DNA of 64,000 bases from NCBI RefSeq assembly GCF_900167405.1, contig NZ_FUWO01000008.1, forward strand, positions 1-64,000. Reading direction: 5' to 3'. Shown piece after piece: positions 15,964 through 28,233 of the stretch. Source of the stretch: Globicatella sulfidifaciens DSM 15739. GTDB taxonomy: Bacteria; Bacillota; Bacilli; Lactobacillales; Aerococcaceae. Below the pieces are notes generated by a model. That model made no database searches, was not told where the DNA came from, and worked only from the letters and a program-made list of their open reading frames with translations. The translations under genes and the position numbers were made by a program. The stretch's first letter is position 1, and each line of letters begins with the position of its first letter.

Positions 15964-18141
15964 CTATTTTATTCTTTTAAAGACCCATTGTTGACTCACA
16001 AAATCTCCAGGAGGAAAATTCAATGAAATCCCCGCATACATTAATTCTGCACCAGAATAAATAATGTGTTCTTTTCCGACTAATTGATAATCAGCATTTA
16101 ATTCTAAGTGTTTCAGTTTAACAACGGGTTCCATTTTCTCCATGGTTGACAATACTTTAACAACTGTTAATACAACTGTTTCATCATTATAATGTTGAAC
16201 CGCTGTATAGTTTTGTGGTTGATTGCTTGAATCTAAAGGATTCATTAGACGTACTTGTTTCCCCAATTGAATAACGGGGCGAATTGTTTTATAGGTTGCC
16301 ACTTGTTGGCTCACTTTCATTAATTGCGCTTCGGTCATAGAGGTAATATCTAATTCATAACCTAGATTCCCCATCATCGCTACATGCCCTCTCGTATTCA
16401 AGCTAGTCATACGCTTCATTTGATGGTTAGGTGCAGCTGAGACATGCGCCCCCATATGAATAGCCGGAAACAGCATCGAGGATCCATATTGAATATTTAA
16501 GCGTTCAATCGCATCGGTATTATCACTGGTCCACGTCTGGTCAAAGTAAGCCATCATGCCTAAATCATTGCGGCCACCACCACCTGAACAAGACTCAAAA
16601 AGAATATTAGGATATTTATTCGTTAAATAAGATGCTAACTCATATAATCCTAAAACATACTGATGTGACTGCTTCATCGTATCTAAATAAGTGGAGCCAT
16701 TTCCAACATCTGAAATATTACGATTGCTATCCCATTTTATATAATCAATCTTATGATTAGCAAGTAGTTCATCAAAGGTCGCTTTCAAATACGATACTAC
16801 TTCAGGATTTGCTAAATTTAATACTAATTGGCTTCTTGAATATGTATGACTGCGTCCTGGAACTTGAATAACCCAATCAGGATGCTGACGGTATAAATCC
16901 GAATCTTCAGATATCATCTCCGGTTCAATCCAAAGTCCAAATTGAAGCCCCAAATCATGAACATAATCGATTAATTCCGATAGCTCTCCCCCAAGTTTCT
17001 CGGTATTGACGACCCAATCACCTAATGAACTGAGGTCATTTTGCCGCTTACCAAACCATCCATCGTCTAAAACAAACAATTCTATACCCACTTCAGCTGC
17101 TTGTTTGGCAATGGCTTTTAATTTTTTAGAATTGAAATCAAAGTAAGTCGCTTCCCAATTATTGATTAAGATAGGACGCAATTGATATTGGTGCGGTTGC
17201 GGTAAAACTTGCGCTTGTATAAATTGATGACTCAATTGTGTTAGTGCATTTAGACCTTGATAAGTATGCTGATAAATCACGAAAGGTGTATCAAAACTCG
17301 CTCCCGGTGCTAAATCATAACTAAATTGTGTTTCGTTAATCCCTATCCCTAATCGCAACTCGCCTAATTGATTGGTTTGCGCAAATGCTTCAAAATTTCC
17401 ACTATACATTAATTGTAAACTTAAAGCTTCACCATATTCTTCTTGCGTTAGATGATCTAATAAAATTAACGCGGGTGTTTGACCATGACCAGATGATCCT
17501 CTAATAGAGCCGATTTCTATTAAACCTTGCTGAAGTGGTTGTCGAACAACTTTACGTTCCATGCCATAATACCCTTGTAAGGTCATTAAATCATATTGGC
17601 CATTTGGTAAATCAATCATAGCACTAAGTAATTTGTGCACATTAACCGTTTCATCACCGATGTTTTCGATTTTGGTAAACTGTCCGATAGTAGAATACTC
17701 TGGATACGTAACATAATAAAGATGCAATTTAAGACTGGCCACTTCATCGATTAACTGTAAATGTAAAATTTCACTTTCAGCCGTTAAACGTGGCATCGGT
17801 AAGCCTTTAGGTCCATCAAATTCCTTTAAAACTTCTGCTGATTCAAATTTGAAATCAGTCACTTGATTTTGATGATGCTCAATAATAACAGATGGTTGAC
17901 GAAAATCACTACGACCTAATTGTCCTACGACATGACGCTGGGTATCAGGTGAATAAGTACGATCATCACTATAAGGTCCACCCGAAAACGCATGGTCTTT
18001 TTCAACTAAGGGATTCGATTGACGATACTCGTCAATCGCTCCTCCAAGATGTTTAACCGTCACATAACCATGATGTACGCCAAGTATTAATGAAAACTGA
18101 CCAGCAATAATATTAAATAATTGGTCTTGTACTTTAATCAA
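15964..18141 (-). CDS. Alpha-galactosidase, GH36
   Basis: A 725-residue cytosolic GH36 enzyme that removes terminal alpha-1,6-galactose from raffinose-family sugars, melibiose or galactomannan fragments. An N-terminal beta-sandwich is followed by a (beta/alpha)8 barrel (from about residue 320). The nucleophile Asp is in IKWDSNRNI and the acid/base Asp in SDNTDAIERL, with the conserved SCSGGGGR loop between. There is no signal peptide. It is the last gene of the operon with the beta-galactosidase and the ABC importer. Confidence 0.95.
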   Translation of the reverse strand: MIKVQDQLFNIIAGQFSLILGVHHGYVTVKHLGGAIDEYRQSNPLVEKDHAFSGGPYSDDRTYSPDTQRHVVGQLGRSDFRQPSVIIEHHQNQVTDFKFESAEVLKEFDGPKGLPMPRLTAESEILHLQLIDEVASLKLHLYYVTYPEYSTIGQFTKIENIGDETVNVHKLLSAMIDLPNGQYDLMTLQGYYGMERKVVRQPLQQGLIEIGSIRGSSGHGQTPALILLDHLTQEEYGEALSLQLMYSGNFEAFAQTNQLGELRLGIGINETQFSYDLAPGASFDTPFVIYQHTYQGLNALTQLSHQFIQAQVLPQPHQYQLRPILINNWEATYFDFNSKKLKAIAKQAAEVGIELFVLDDGWFGKRQNDLSSLGDWVVNTEKLGGELSELIDYVHDLGLQFGLWIEPEMISEDSDLYRQHPDWVIQVPGRSHTYSRSQLVLNLANPEVVSYLKATFDELLANHKIDYIKWDSNRNISDVGNGSTYLDTMKQSHQYVLGLYELASYLTNKYPNILFESCSGGGGRNDLGMMAYFDQTWTSDNTDAIERLNIQYGSSMLFPAIHMGAHVSAAPNHQMKRMTSLNTRGHVAMMGNLGYELDITSMTEAQLMKVSQQVATYKTIRPVIQLGKQVRLMNPLDSSNQPQNYTAVQHYNDETVVLTVVKVLSTMEKMEPVVKLKHLELNADYQLVGKEHIIYSGAELMYAGISLNFPPGDFVSQQWVFKRIK

Positions 18142-18151
18142 TGGTTTAACC

Positions 18152-21151
<3,000 letters not shown>

Positions 21152-21976
21152 TTATTTAACAGCACCTAACATACCCGCTACAAAATATTTTTGTAATACA
21201 AAGAAGATAATTAATGTCGGGATGGTGGCGATTAAAATCGCAATCATCATTAAGCCATAGTCCGGTGCATAACTTGATCCTAAATTAGATAATAGTAACG
21301 GTACTGTACGCATTTCATTAGTTTGTAAAGTAACCAATGGCCATAAGTAATTATTCCAAGCATTCATAAAAGTAATAATCGCTGCTGCTGCGTAGGTGTT
21401 TTTCATCGTCGGCATGTAAATTCTAAAGAATAAACCAATTTCAGATAAACCGTCAATCCGCCCAGCTTCTAACAATTCTTGTTGGAACATTTTAGTATTT
21501 TGACGGAAATAAAAGATTAAGAACGCCGTTGCAATATAAGGTAAATAAGCTGATGCATAAGTATTGAATCCAATCATAGGATTAATGGTTGATAAACGGC
21601 CAAAGAATTTAAATAATGGAATCATTAAGGCGGCAAATGGAATCATCATTGACATCAAAATAATATTAAAGACAATATCCGTCCATTTGGAACGATAGAC
21701 TTCAAAAGCATAACCGGCAATAGAACTGATTATTAATGCTAAAACAGTTTGTGAGACAGCAATAATGGCAGAGTTTTTTAAAGCCGTAACCATATCTGTT
21801 TGCTCAAACACGTTTTTCAAATTGTTTAATAATTCTTTTCCTGGCAATAAAGAGCCGCTCGTTACATCGACACTGGCATTCGTCGCTGAAATAATCATGA
21901 AGTAAAACGGAAAGACAAATACAATCGACATCATCAATAAAAAGATATATATAAAAATATTATTTTTATTTTTCAT
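21152..21976 (-). CDS. Sugar ABC transporter permease (MalG type)
   Basis: A 274-residue permease of the carbohydrate uptake transporter-1 family, six membrane segments. The cytoplasmic coupling loop has the EAA pattern EAGRIDGLSEIGLFFRIYMP. It pairs with the MalF-type permease whose gene overlaps by 11 bases. Substrate is inferred from the adjacent alpha- and beta-galactosidases: galactosides or galacto-oligosaccharides. Confidence 0.9.
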   Translation of the reverse strand: MKNKNNIFIYIFLLMMSIVFVFPFYFMIISATNASVDVTSGSLLPGKELLNNLKNVFEQTDMVTALKNSAIIAVSQTVLALIISSIAGYAFEVYRSKWTDIVFNIILMSMMIPFAALMIPLFKFFGRLSTINPMIGFNTYASAYLPYIATAFLIFYFRQNTKMFQQELLEAGRIDGLSEIGLFFRIYMPTMKNTYAAAAIITFMNAWNNYLWPLVTLQTNEMRTVPLLLSNLGSSYAPDYGLMMIAILIATIPTLIIFFVLQKYFVAGMLGAVK

Positions 21977-22850
21977 CGCGATTACCTACTTTCAATTGAA
22001 TAATAGAGAATATAATGACTAAAATAACTATCGCATAAGAAACCGCAGCGGCATAGCCAAAGTCTGGTGTATACTTAAACGAAAGATTATAGATATATTG
22101 TGAGATGGTCATCGTTGCATTACCCGGTCCACCTTGAGTAATGTTCATTGGTTCATCGAATAATTGCAAGGTCCCAATCGTTGAGGTAATTGATGTAAAT
22201 AAAATAACTGGTTTTAATAATGGCAGCGTAATTTTAAAGAACTTATCAATAGGTGACGCACCATCTACATCCGCCGCTTCATAAATTTGGTCATCAATAT
22301 TCTGTAAAGCGGAAAGGAAGAAAATCATATTATAACCTGTCCAACGCCAAGTAATAGCAATAATAATGACCACCTTTGCCCAAAATGGATGTGATAACCA
22401 CATTATTGGCTTATCCAAAACATTGATTGCCATTAGTATTTGGTTTAAAACACCATTGTTTGCGAAAATATATTTAAAAATTAAAGAATACGCAACTAAT
22501 GAAGTGACAGACGGTAAGAACACAATCGTTCTAAAAATCCCTTTGAACTTCAACGTTTTATTATTTAATAAAACCGAGAAGAAAATAGCTAGAACAACCA
22601 TAATCGGCACTTGGAAAATCAAGAATATTAAGGTGTTTTTTAAAGATTGAATAAAGACTGGATCAGATAATAAACGCTTATAGTTAGTTAATCCTACAAA
22701 AGATAAATTCGCACCTTTTCCAGACTGCAATGACATGATAAAGGCTGATAGCATTGGATAAAAATAGAACAAAATGATTAAGGCCACTGGTGCAGCAATA
22801 AAAGCCCAACCTAATAATTTTCGCCTTTGAAAGACATTCATAATTCTCAC
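21966..22850 (-). CDS. Sugar ABC transporter permease (MalF type)
   Basis: A 294-residue permease with six membrane segments and the EAA loop EAADVDGASPIDKFFKITLP. It forms a heterodimer with the downstream MalG-type permease. No ATPase gene lies in this operon, so a shared MsmX/UgpC-type ATPase encoded elsewhere must energise it. A stem-loop separates it from the binding-protein gene upstream. Confidence 0.9.
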   Translation of the reverse strand: MRIMNVFQRRKLLGWAFIAAPVALIILFYFYPMLSAFIMSLQSGKGANLSFVGLTNYKRLLSDPVFIQSLKNTLIFLIFQVPIMVVLAIFFSVLLNNKTLKFKGIFRTIVFLPSVTSLVAYSLIFKYIFANNGVLNQILMAINVLDKPIMWLSHPFWAKVVIIIAITWRWTGYNMIFFLSALQNIDDQIYEAADVDGASPIDKFFKITLPLLKPVILFTSITSTIGTLQLFDEPMNITQGGPGNATMTISQYIYNLSFKYTPDFGYAAAVSYAIVILVIIFSIIQLKVGNRDEK

Positions 22851-22863
22851 TCCTATTTATAAA

Positions 22864-22891
22864 GGCTGTAGAAGTTTGACATTCTACAGCC
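22864..22891 (-). other. Intercistronic stem-loop after the galactoside binding-protein gene
   Basis: Perfect 10-bp stem, ggctgtagaa with ttctacagcc, 8-base loop, without a strong T run. Such structures between a binding-protein gene and its permeases usually stabilise the upstream mRNA or terminate some transcripts, giving more binding protein than permease. Confidence 0.6.
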
Positions 22892-22915
22892 CTTAATTTA
22901 TTTTTTACACTGATA

Positions 22916-24196
22916 TTAGTTATTTAATTGGTTTTCTGCTTGGGTTTGAGCATCTTGGAAGATTTGATCAATGTCGCCACCAGCTAAATACTGTTGTAAA
23001 GCTGCCACCATAATATCTTCAATTGCATAAGTATGAATACCATAGTTTAATGAAGGAATTTCAGCAGACCATTCAGCAAAATCTTTATAAATTTTTTGTC
23101 CGCCAAAAAATTCAACTTCAGTATCATAGGCATCTGATTCTAGTGCAGGTAAATACGTACCTAAAGCACCCATTTCCGTAATCAAATCACCATAAAATTC
23201 AACATTAGAACCAAATGTATTAGCTAAGAAATCAGCTGCCGCTTCTGAACCTTCCTTATTAATCACATAGAATGAAGAACCACCTAAGTTAGAAGAATGA
23301 GTTGCTCCTTCCACTTCTTGTTTAGGCCAAGGCACAACCGCCCACTTACCAGCTTGATCTGCTGCTTGAACAACTGATGGTGTAATCCAGTTTCCTTGCG
23401 GAACAGTCCAAACGACACCGGTGTTGAACGCTTCTAACATTTGAGCCCAGTCACTATGAACGTTCACTAAATCTTTTTCATACATTGATTTGAAAGTAGC
23501 AAAAGCTTCTTTTAAAGCAGCATTTTCAGCAATGTTTGGTGTGACTCCGTCTTCTGTCGTATACCAAGAACCAGATCCGTTAATCATCGCACGTAATAAT
23601 CCAAGATCATTTAAATCCATTGATAAAGTTTTTAATCCAGTAGTTTCTTGCACTTTTAAGCCGATTTCTTCTAATTCTGTCCAAGTAATGTCTTGTAAAT
23701 CATCTACTTTATATCCTGCTTCTTCTAAAATGTCAGTACGTACATATAGACCTGTTACCCCAGTATCGAATGGTACTGAGTAGAATTTATCTTCTACTGT
23801 ACTTGCTTCAATTTTATAAGGTGCAAAATCTTCTGCTTTAATGTAATCATTTAACGGAATAAAAGTATCTGGATAAGCTGTTAAGAAACTTTGTGCACGA
23901 TAGTCTTCAATTAAAACAATATTTGGTAAGCTATCTGTTACACCCGCACTCATTGCTGTATTTAATTTTTGAATAATATCATCTTGTGCATTTTCTTCAA
24001 TTGTTACTTTTAAATCTGGGTTTTCTTTTGCATAATATTCCGTCGCAATATTTAAGGCTTTAATATTAAAGTTTGGATCCCATGCCCATACATTGATTTC
24101 TTCTTGAGCTGAAACACTTGGAACACCCGCTACTAAAGCTGAACCTAAAGTGCCGACTGCTAATAAACCGCTAAACTTTTTCATCCATTTTTTCAT
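22916..24196 (-). CDS. Extracellular sugar-binding protein of the galactoside ABC importer
   Basis: A 426-residue type 1 solute-binding protein of the MalE-like family. The signal peptide spans residues 1 to about 30, ending VPSVSA before QEE. It has the family pattern of two alpha/beta lobes, with WNT-type middle region replaced by VVWTVPQGNW. Unlike typical Gram-positive binding proteins it has no lipobox Cys, so it would be released by signal peptidase I rather than lipid-anchored. It is the first gene of the operon, with an AGGAGG site and an upstream cre-like site. Confidence 0.88.
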   Translation of the reverse strand: MKKWMKKFSGLLAVGTLGSALVAGVPSVSAQEEINVWAWDPNFNIKALNIATEYYAKENPDLKVTIEENAQDDIIQKLNTAMSAGVTDSLPNIVLIEDYRAQSFLTAYPDTFIPLNDYIKAEDFAPYKIEASTVEDKFYSVPFDTGVTGLYVRTDILEEAGYKVDDLQDITWTELEEIGLKVQETTGLKTLSMDLNDLGLLRAMINGSGSWYTTEDGVTPNIAENAALKEAFATFKSMYEKDLVNVHSDWAQMLEAFNTGVVWTVPQGNWITPSVVQAADQAGKWAVVPWPKQEVEGATHSSNLGGSSFYVINKEGSEAAADFLANTFGSNVEFYGDLITEMGALGTYLPALESDAYDTEVEFFGGQKIYKDFAEWSAEIPSLNYGIHTYAIEDIMVAALQQYLAGGDIDQIFQDAQTQAENQLNN

Positions 24197-24227
24197 TCTT
24201 TTTTCCTCCTAATTTTTTAAACAAACC

Positions 24228-24241
24228 TGTAAACGTTTCCT
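24228..24241. promoter_or_regulatory. cre site (CcpA) of the galactoside operon
   Basis: TGTAAACGTTTCCT fits the cre consensus TGWAANCGNTNWCA except near the last two positions. It lies between the operon start at 24196 and a minus-strand TATAAT at 24251-24256, so CcpA bound here would block transcription of the operon. Confidence 0.7.
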
Positions 24242-24282
24242 ACGCTTTAAATTATATGGTATAACTGTAGAATAATCTATGT

Positions 24283-24288
24283 TATAAT
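24283..24288 (+). promoter_or_regulatory. -10 element of the AraC regulator gene
   Basis: Perfect TATAAT 45 bases upstream of the AraC start codon. No good -35 hexamer is seen, which is common for regulated or weak promoters. Confidence 0.5.
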
Positions 24289-24333
24289 GAATAAAAATAC
24301 ATAGACTAATGTTTCCATCATTCGGAGGGTGCA

Positions 24334-25197
24334 ATGAGAAATCTATGGGTTTACTTTAATAATTCGGAATCCGACTTAAATATTGATGAGTGTGGCATCC
24401 AAACTTATGACGAAGTCGAGACTTATCAGTACAAAGTTTATCAAAATTATGTCCTCCATTTAGTAGTGGATGGGGAAGGTTTTTTTGAGATTGAGGGACA
24501 AGAATACCGTCTTAGCAAGGACGAAGGCTATATTATTCGCCACTCTGACGATGTTCTCTATTATCCTAATGCCAATAATCCATGGACTACTTATTGGATT
24601 GGACTAAAAGGAGACAAATTGGATGAATATCTTACCGGTACTTTGTTGAAAAATGAGCATGTAATAAAGTTCCATCCTAATGGTAAAACCCAAGACGTCA
24701 TAAAAAATATATGCGAAACTACCTTAAAAAATGAATCAAATTTACCTAATGAATTTTGGTACAAGAGTCAATTGTATTTATTATTTAATTATATTAAAAA
24801 GGAATTTTCAGTTAAAAATACGACCAACTCGTTGGTCTCGAAAGAATTAGCCGAAGTGGCCTACCATTATATTTATACCAATTATATGAATGAGATTAGT
24901 ATAGAAGAAGTCGCTGAATACCTAGCGGTCAGCCGCAGTTACTTATATAAACTTTTTAAGAAGAAATATAGCTTTTCGCCGCAACAATTCTTACTCGATC
25001 GACGACTCACAGTCGCTGCTTCTTTACTTTTAACCACCGATGACACAATTAGTGCGATAAGTCAAAAAGTCGGCTTTCGTGATCCACTTTATTTTTCAAA
25101 AAGCTTTTCTAATTATTATGATTTAAGTCCGAGCAAATTTCGCGAACAACATGACTATGATTCCTATTTAGAATCTTGGGAAAAATTTGGCGATTAA
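24334..25197 (+). CDS. AraC family regulator of the galactoside locus
   Basis: A 287-residue AraC/XylS regulator. The N-terminal cupin-like sugar-sensing domain contains VLHLVVDGEGFFEIEGQEYRL split over the beta-strands. The C-terminal double helix-turn-helix contains ISIEEVAEYLAVSRSYLYKL and a second helix pair ending SKSFSNYYDLSPSKFRE. It is divergent from the galactoside importer and galactosidase operon, a layout seen in MsmR/RafR regulators, so it is probably its activator. A GGAGG site precedes the ATG. Confidence 0.9.
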   Translation: MRNLWVYFNNSESDLNIDECGIQTYDEVETYQYKVYQNYVLHLVVDGEGFFEIEGQEYRLSKDEGYIIRHSDDVLYYPNANNPWTTYWIGLKGDKLDEYLTGTLLKNEHVIKFHPNGKTQDVIKNICETTLKNESNLPNEFWYKSQLYLLFNYIKKEFSVKNTTNSLVSKELAEVAYHYIYTNYMNEISIEEVAEYLAVSRSYLYKLFKKKYSFSPQQFLLDRRLTVAASLLLTTDDTISAISQKVGFRDPLYFSKSFSNYYDLSPSKFREQHDYDSYLESWEKFGD

Positions 25198-25221
25198 GTC
25201 TGAATAATCTATAACAACCTC

Positions 25222-25260
25222 AAAAAACGTCGACTGGTTTCATACCGGCCGACGCTTTTT
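25222..25260. terminator. Bidirectional terminator between AraC gene and esterase gene
   Basis: Stem cgtcgactggt/accggccgacg flanked by A6 and T5 runs, so it can end transcripts from both convergent genes. Its sequence closely resembles the terminator at 47682-47716. Confidence 0.85.
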
Positions 25261-26208
25261 CTATTCTTCATACCAACTTTTTGCAGGTAATTCTAACTTG
25301 AATCTTTCTAACAACCACGTTTCTAACAAATCCATCCATTTCGCTACATTTAAATTAATTTTGGATTGCGCATCCGATGACACTTGGGTTGCAACACTTA
25401 ATCCATGCGGACCAGTTTCAAAAATATGACAAGCAAATGGGATTTCTTCAGCTGCTAATGCATTCGCCATCAAGGTAGTTTGTTCAATCGGTACTTGTTG
25501 ATCACCAAAGGTTGACCATAAAAACATTGGTGGAGTATCCTTACTTACCTGACGCGCTGGACTTGCTAATAATAAAGTTTCATCACTCGGGGTGCAGGTG
25601 CCAAATAATACTGTGCTTGATTTACTAAAGAAAGCTTTTCCTTCTGGTCGCTTTTTATCCAAATAATCTCTCATTGCAAAATAATCTGAAATTGGATAAC
25701 CGGCAATCACCAAAGCGGGTCGCAGTGCTTTCCCAACATTATCAAAGGCTTCTTGAATCAGATCATGATTCCAGTGAACACCGTAAGATAATACATTATG
25801 ACCACCCGCAGAAAAACCACATATTCCAATTCGCTCAACATCAACCAACCACTCTTCGGAATGTTCACGAATTAATAGCATCGCTTTCGCAATATCATGC
25901 ATTGGTTTTGGAAATTGAGTCCGTTCTTTTGGCTCTAATGTTTCACTTTGATGAACAATCATATAATCATCGTCTGGTTCTAAATAAATATTATATCTAA
26001 GAACAAAAGCATGGTAGCCCATACTATTTAATTTTAATGCAATTGGTTCACCTTCACGATCGGAACAATTAAAATATCCCCCACCTGGACATACGATAAT
26101 GGCTGGTCTTTTCTTTCCATTTAATAATTCAGTTGAATCATCTAATAGATAAGTTGTTAAAGTAGCATGAACATCATTTTCGACTAAATTAATTTTTTTC
26201 ACTAACAA
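25261..26208 (-). CDS. Alpha/beta-hydrolase esterase (BD-FAE/acetylxylan esterase-like)
   Basis: A 315-residue cytosolic alpha/beta-hydrolase. The oxyanion-hole motif is CPGGGYF, the nucleophile elbow GFSAGGH, and the likely catalytic His is in GPHGLS, with a candidate Asp in FGDQQVP. Relatives include acetylxylan and feruloyl esterases; the xylan-locus context points to removal of acetyl or feruloyl groups from imported oligosaccharides, which is inference. The first codon is TTG at 26208, preceded by AGGAGGGG; a GTG two codons on is an alternative. It overlaps the end of the broken MATE gene by 20 bases. Confidence 0.8.
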   Translation of the reverse strand: MLVKKINLVENDVHATLTTYLLDDSTELLNGKKRPAIIVCPGGGYFNCSDREGEPIALKLNSMGYHAFVLRYNIYLEPDDDYMIVHQSETLEPKERTQFPKPMHDIAKAMLLIREHSEEWLVDVERIGICGFSAGGHNVLSYGVHWNHDLIQEAFDNVGKALRPALVIAGYPISDYFAMRDYLDKKRPEGKAFFSKSSTVLFGTCTPSDETLLLASPARQVSKDTPPMFLWSTFGDQQVPIEQTTLMANALAAEEIPFACHIFETGPHGLSVATQVSSDAQSKINLNVAKWMDLLETWLLERFKLELPAKSWYEE

Positions 26209-27570
26209 TTAAATCCCCTCCTGATTCTTGAGGTGTATGTTCTTTTTTAAAACGATAATATTTCAACATCATCGGTGTTAATGCCCCTATCCAAGCTAAG
26301 GGATTTGCGATAGTGGCGCCGATAAATCCAAAATATAGTGATAAAATAACAGCAGCAAACACTCTCATAGATAATTCGATAGTGCCGGCGATGGTCGGCG
26401 TCCTAGTCTCACCCACACCTTATAGCGTATAACGGTAAATAAACAACATAGCCAAGAAGAAATAAATAGAAGAATTTGTTAAGAAAAACCATTTTGAAAG
26501 TGCAAGCACTTCTGTCTGGCCTTTCCCTATAAAGATTTCAATTAAATGATGACTAAATAAATAAATTAATATCCCCTCAATAAAACTATATGTAACAGAT
26601 ATTTTTACTGTATCGCGAACTCCAACCCAAATGCGCTCATATTTTTTCGCACCATAATTTTGTGCTGCATACGTTACCATCGCCACGCCAAAGGACATCA
26701 TCGGCATCGTAGCGACTTGATTGATTTTATTTGATGCTGTATAAGCCGCTACCGCGGTTGATCCCAAACGGTTTAAGGCGATTTGAATAGCAATAGCACC
26801 AATCGCAATAATTGACATTTGGAATCCCATAGGAAAGCCTATTCCTAAGTGATGGCGCACTTCTTCTTTAGTTGTTTTAAAAGATTCTCTTTTAAGATGT
26901 AACATTGGTAAATTACGCCATATATAAATTAAACATGCAATTGCTGAAAAACATTGTGAAACAACCGTTGCTATTGCTGCTCCATCAACGCCCATCTTTA
27001 ACCGCACTATAAATAACAGATCTAAAGCAATATTGATAAAACTAGCAATGATTAAAAAAACAACGGTGTTCTAGAATCCCCAATGGCGCGCAAAATGTTA
27101 GATAGTAGATTATATAACATGGTCGCAAAGATTCCACTACAAATAATAAAAATATATTTAGCAGCATGTTCCATAATTTCAGGTGGAGTCTGCATGGCTT
27201 CTAACAACTTTCGACTTAACATCATACTGGCAATAGATAAAACACTACCGATACCAAAAGTTATCATCAAAGAGACACCAAATGATTTATTTAGCTGATG
27301 ATATTCTTTAGCTCCATATTTTTGTGATAACGGAATTGCAAAGCCGGACGTTAAGCCATGAGCAAACCCTAAAATTAAAAATATAATACTCCCAGTAGAA
27401 CCTACTGCAGCTAAAGCTTCCACCCCTATTGTACGGCTCACAATAAAAGTATCTGCCATATTATAAATTTGTTGAAAAATATTACCAATAAAAAGCGGAA
27501 TTGCAAAAAGAAAAATAAGTTTTATTGGATTACCTTTAGTCATATCGTTTGCCATACATTTTACTCCCAA
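26189..27570 (-). pseudogene. MATE family efflux transporter, broken by a frameshift and a nonsense codon
   Basis: Three collinear fragments together make one MATE (multidrug and toxin extrusion) transporter of about 460 residues, 12 membrane segments. The first piece ends GDSRTPLFF. A run of seven A (27054-27060, T7 on the coding strand) is one base short; with eight, reading continues LIIASFINIALDLLF. The second break is a TAA at 26420-26422 in YTL*GVGETRTP, where the family normally has Gln (CAA), so one base change explains it. Both lesions argue for a real pseudogene and not a single sequencing error. It lies between the deacetylase and the esterase, on the same strand. Confidence 0.9.
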
Positions 27571-27593
27571 ACACTCAAATCAATAGATTAAAA

Positions 27594-27627
27594 GTGAGAT
27601 AACATTATTATCGAATAGTTATCTCAC
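27594..27627 (-). terminator. Stem-loop after the polysaccharide deacetylase gene
   Basis: Perfect 10-bp stem gtgagataac/gttatctcac with a 14-base loop, followed on the minus strand by a short TTTTAAT. It lies 40 bases past the deacetylase stop and probably ends the main xylo-oligosaccharide operon. Confidence 0.6.
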
Positions 27628-27667
27628 ATTAATTAATAAATTCTCTTACTAAATCGTCAACAACCAG

Positions 27668-28213
27668 TTAACTTAAGATATCATCTACGGTCTCAAATTG
27701 ATATTTTTTCTCAGTTAAATCTGTTAAGATTTCAGGTAATGCTATTACCGTTTGTTCAAAACAATGCAACAACAATATGTCGTTATTGGTAACATTTTTT
27801 TGAACGTTTTGGATTATTTCTGGTGCCTCAATTTTTGACCAATCCTTTGAATCTGCTGTCCACAAGACAATCTTTTTATCAATGATTTTTTCAACTTCTT
27901 CATTAACATATCCATATGGTGGTCTCAACAAATGTGGGATTTTATCGGTATAGCGTTTAATGACTTCATCAGCTTTTTCAACTTCTACTCTCACTTCATC
28001 GGCTGTTAATTTTGTTAGGTCCGGATGAGTGAAAGTATGGTTGCCAAGTTGATGTCCTTCCTCAACCATTCGTGTCATAACTGCTTGATGTTGCGCTTCC
28101 AATTCTGCCCAAATAAAGAAAGTTGCCTTAACCTCGAACTGACTTAATATATCTAATATTTCATTGGTGTATTCATTAGGTCCATCATCGAATGTAATGG
28201 CTAATTTCTTCAT
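27668..28213 (-). CDS. Polysaccharide deacetylase family protein (CE4/NodB), no signal peptide
   Basis: A 181-residue NodB-homology protein. Motif 1 TFDDGP, motif 2 NHTFTHPDL (metal-binding HxxxH), motif 3 LRPPYG, motif 4 WTADSKDW and motif 5 LLLHC are all visible. CE4 enzymes remove N- or O-acetyl groups from chitin, peptidoglycan or xylan. No signal peptide or membrane segment is present, so it should be cytosolic. In this operon, deacetylation of imported acetyl-xylo-oligosaccharides is more likely than a cell-wall role, but this is inference. It starts 20 bases after the GH43 gene. Confidence 0.85.
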   Translation of the reverse strand: MKKLAITFDDGPNEYTNEILDILSQFEVKATFFIWAELEAQHQAVMTRMVEEGHQLGNHTFTHPDLTKLTADEVRVEVEKADEVIKRYTDKIPHLLRPPYGYVNEEVEKIIDKKIVLWTADSKDWSKIEAPEIIQNVQKNVTNNDILLLHCFEQTVIALPEILTDLTEKKYQFETVDDILS

Positions 28214-28233
28214 CTAAACTCACCTCATTAAAA

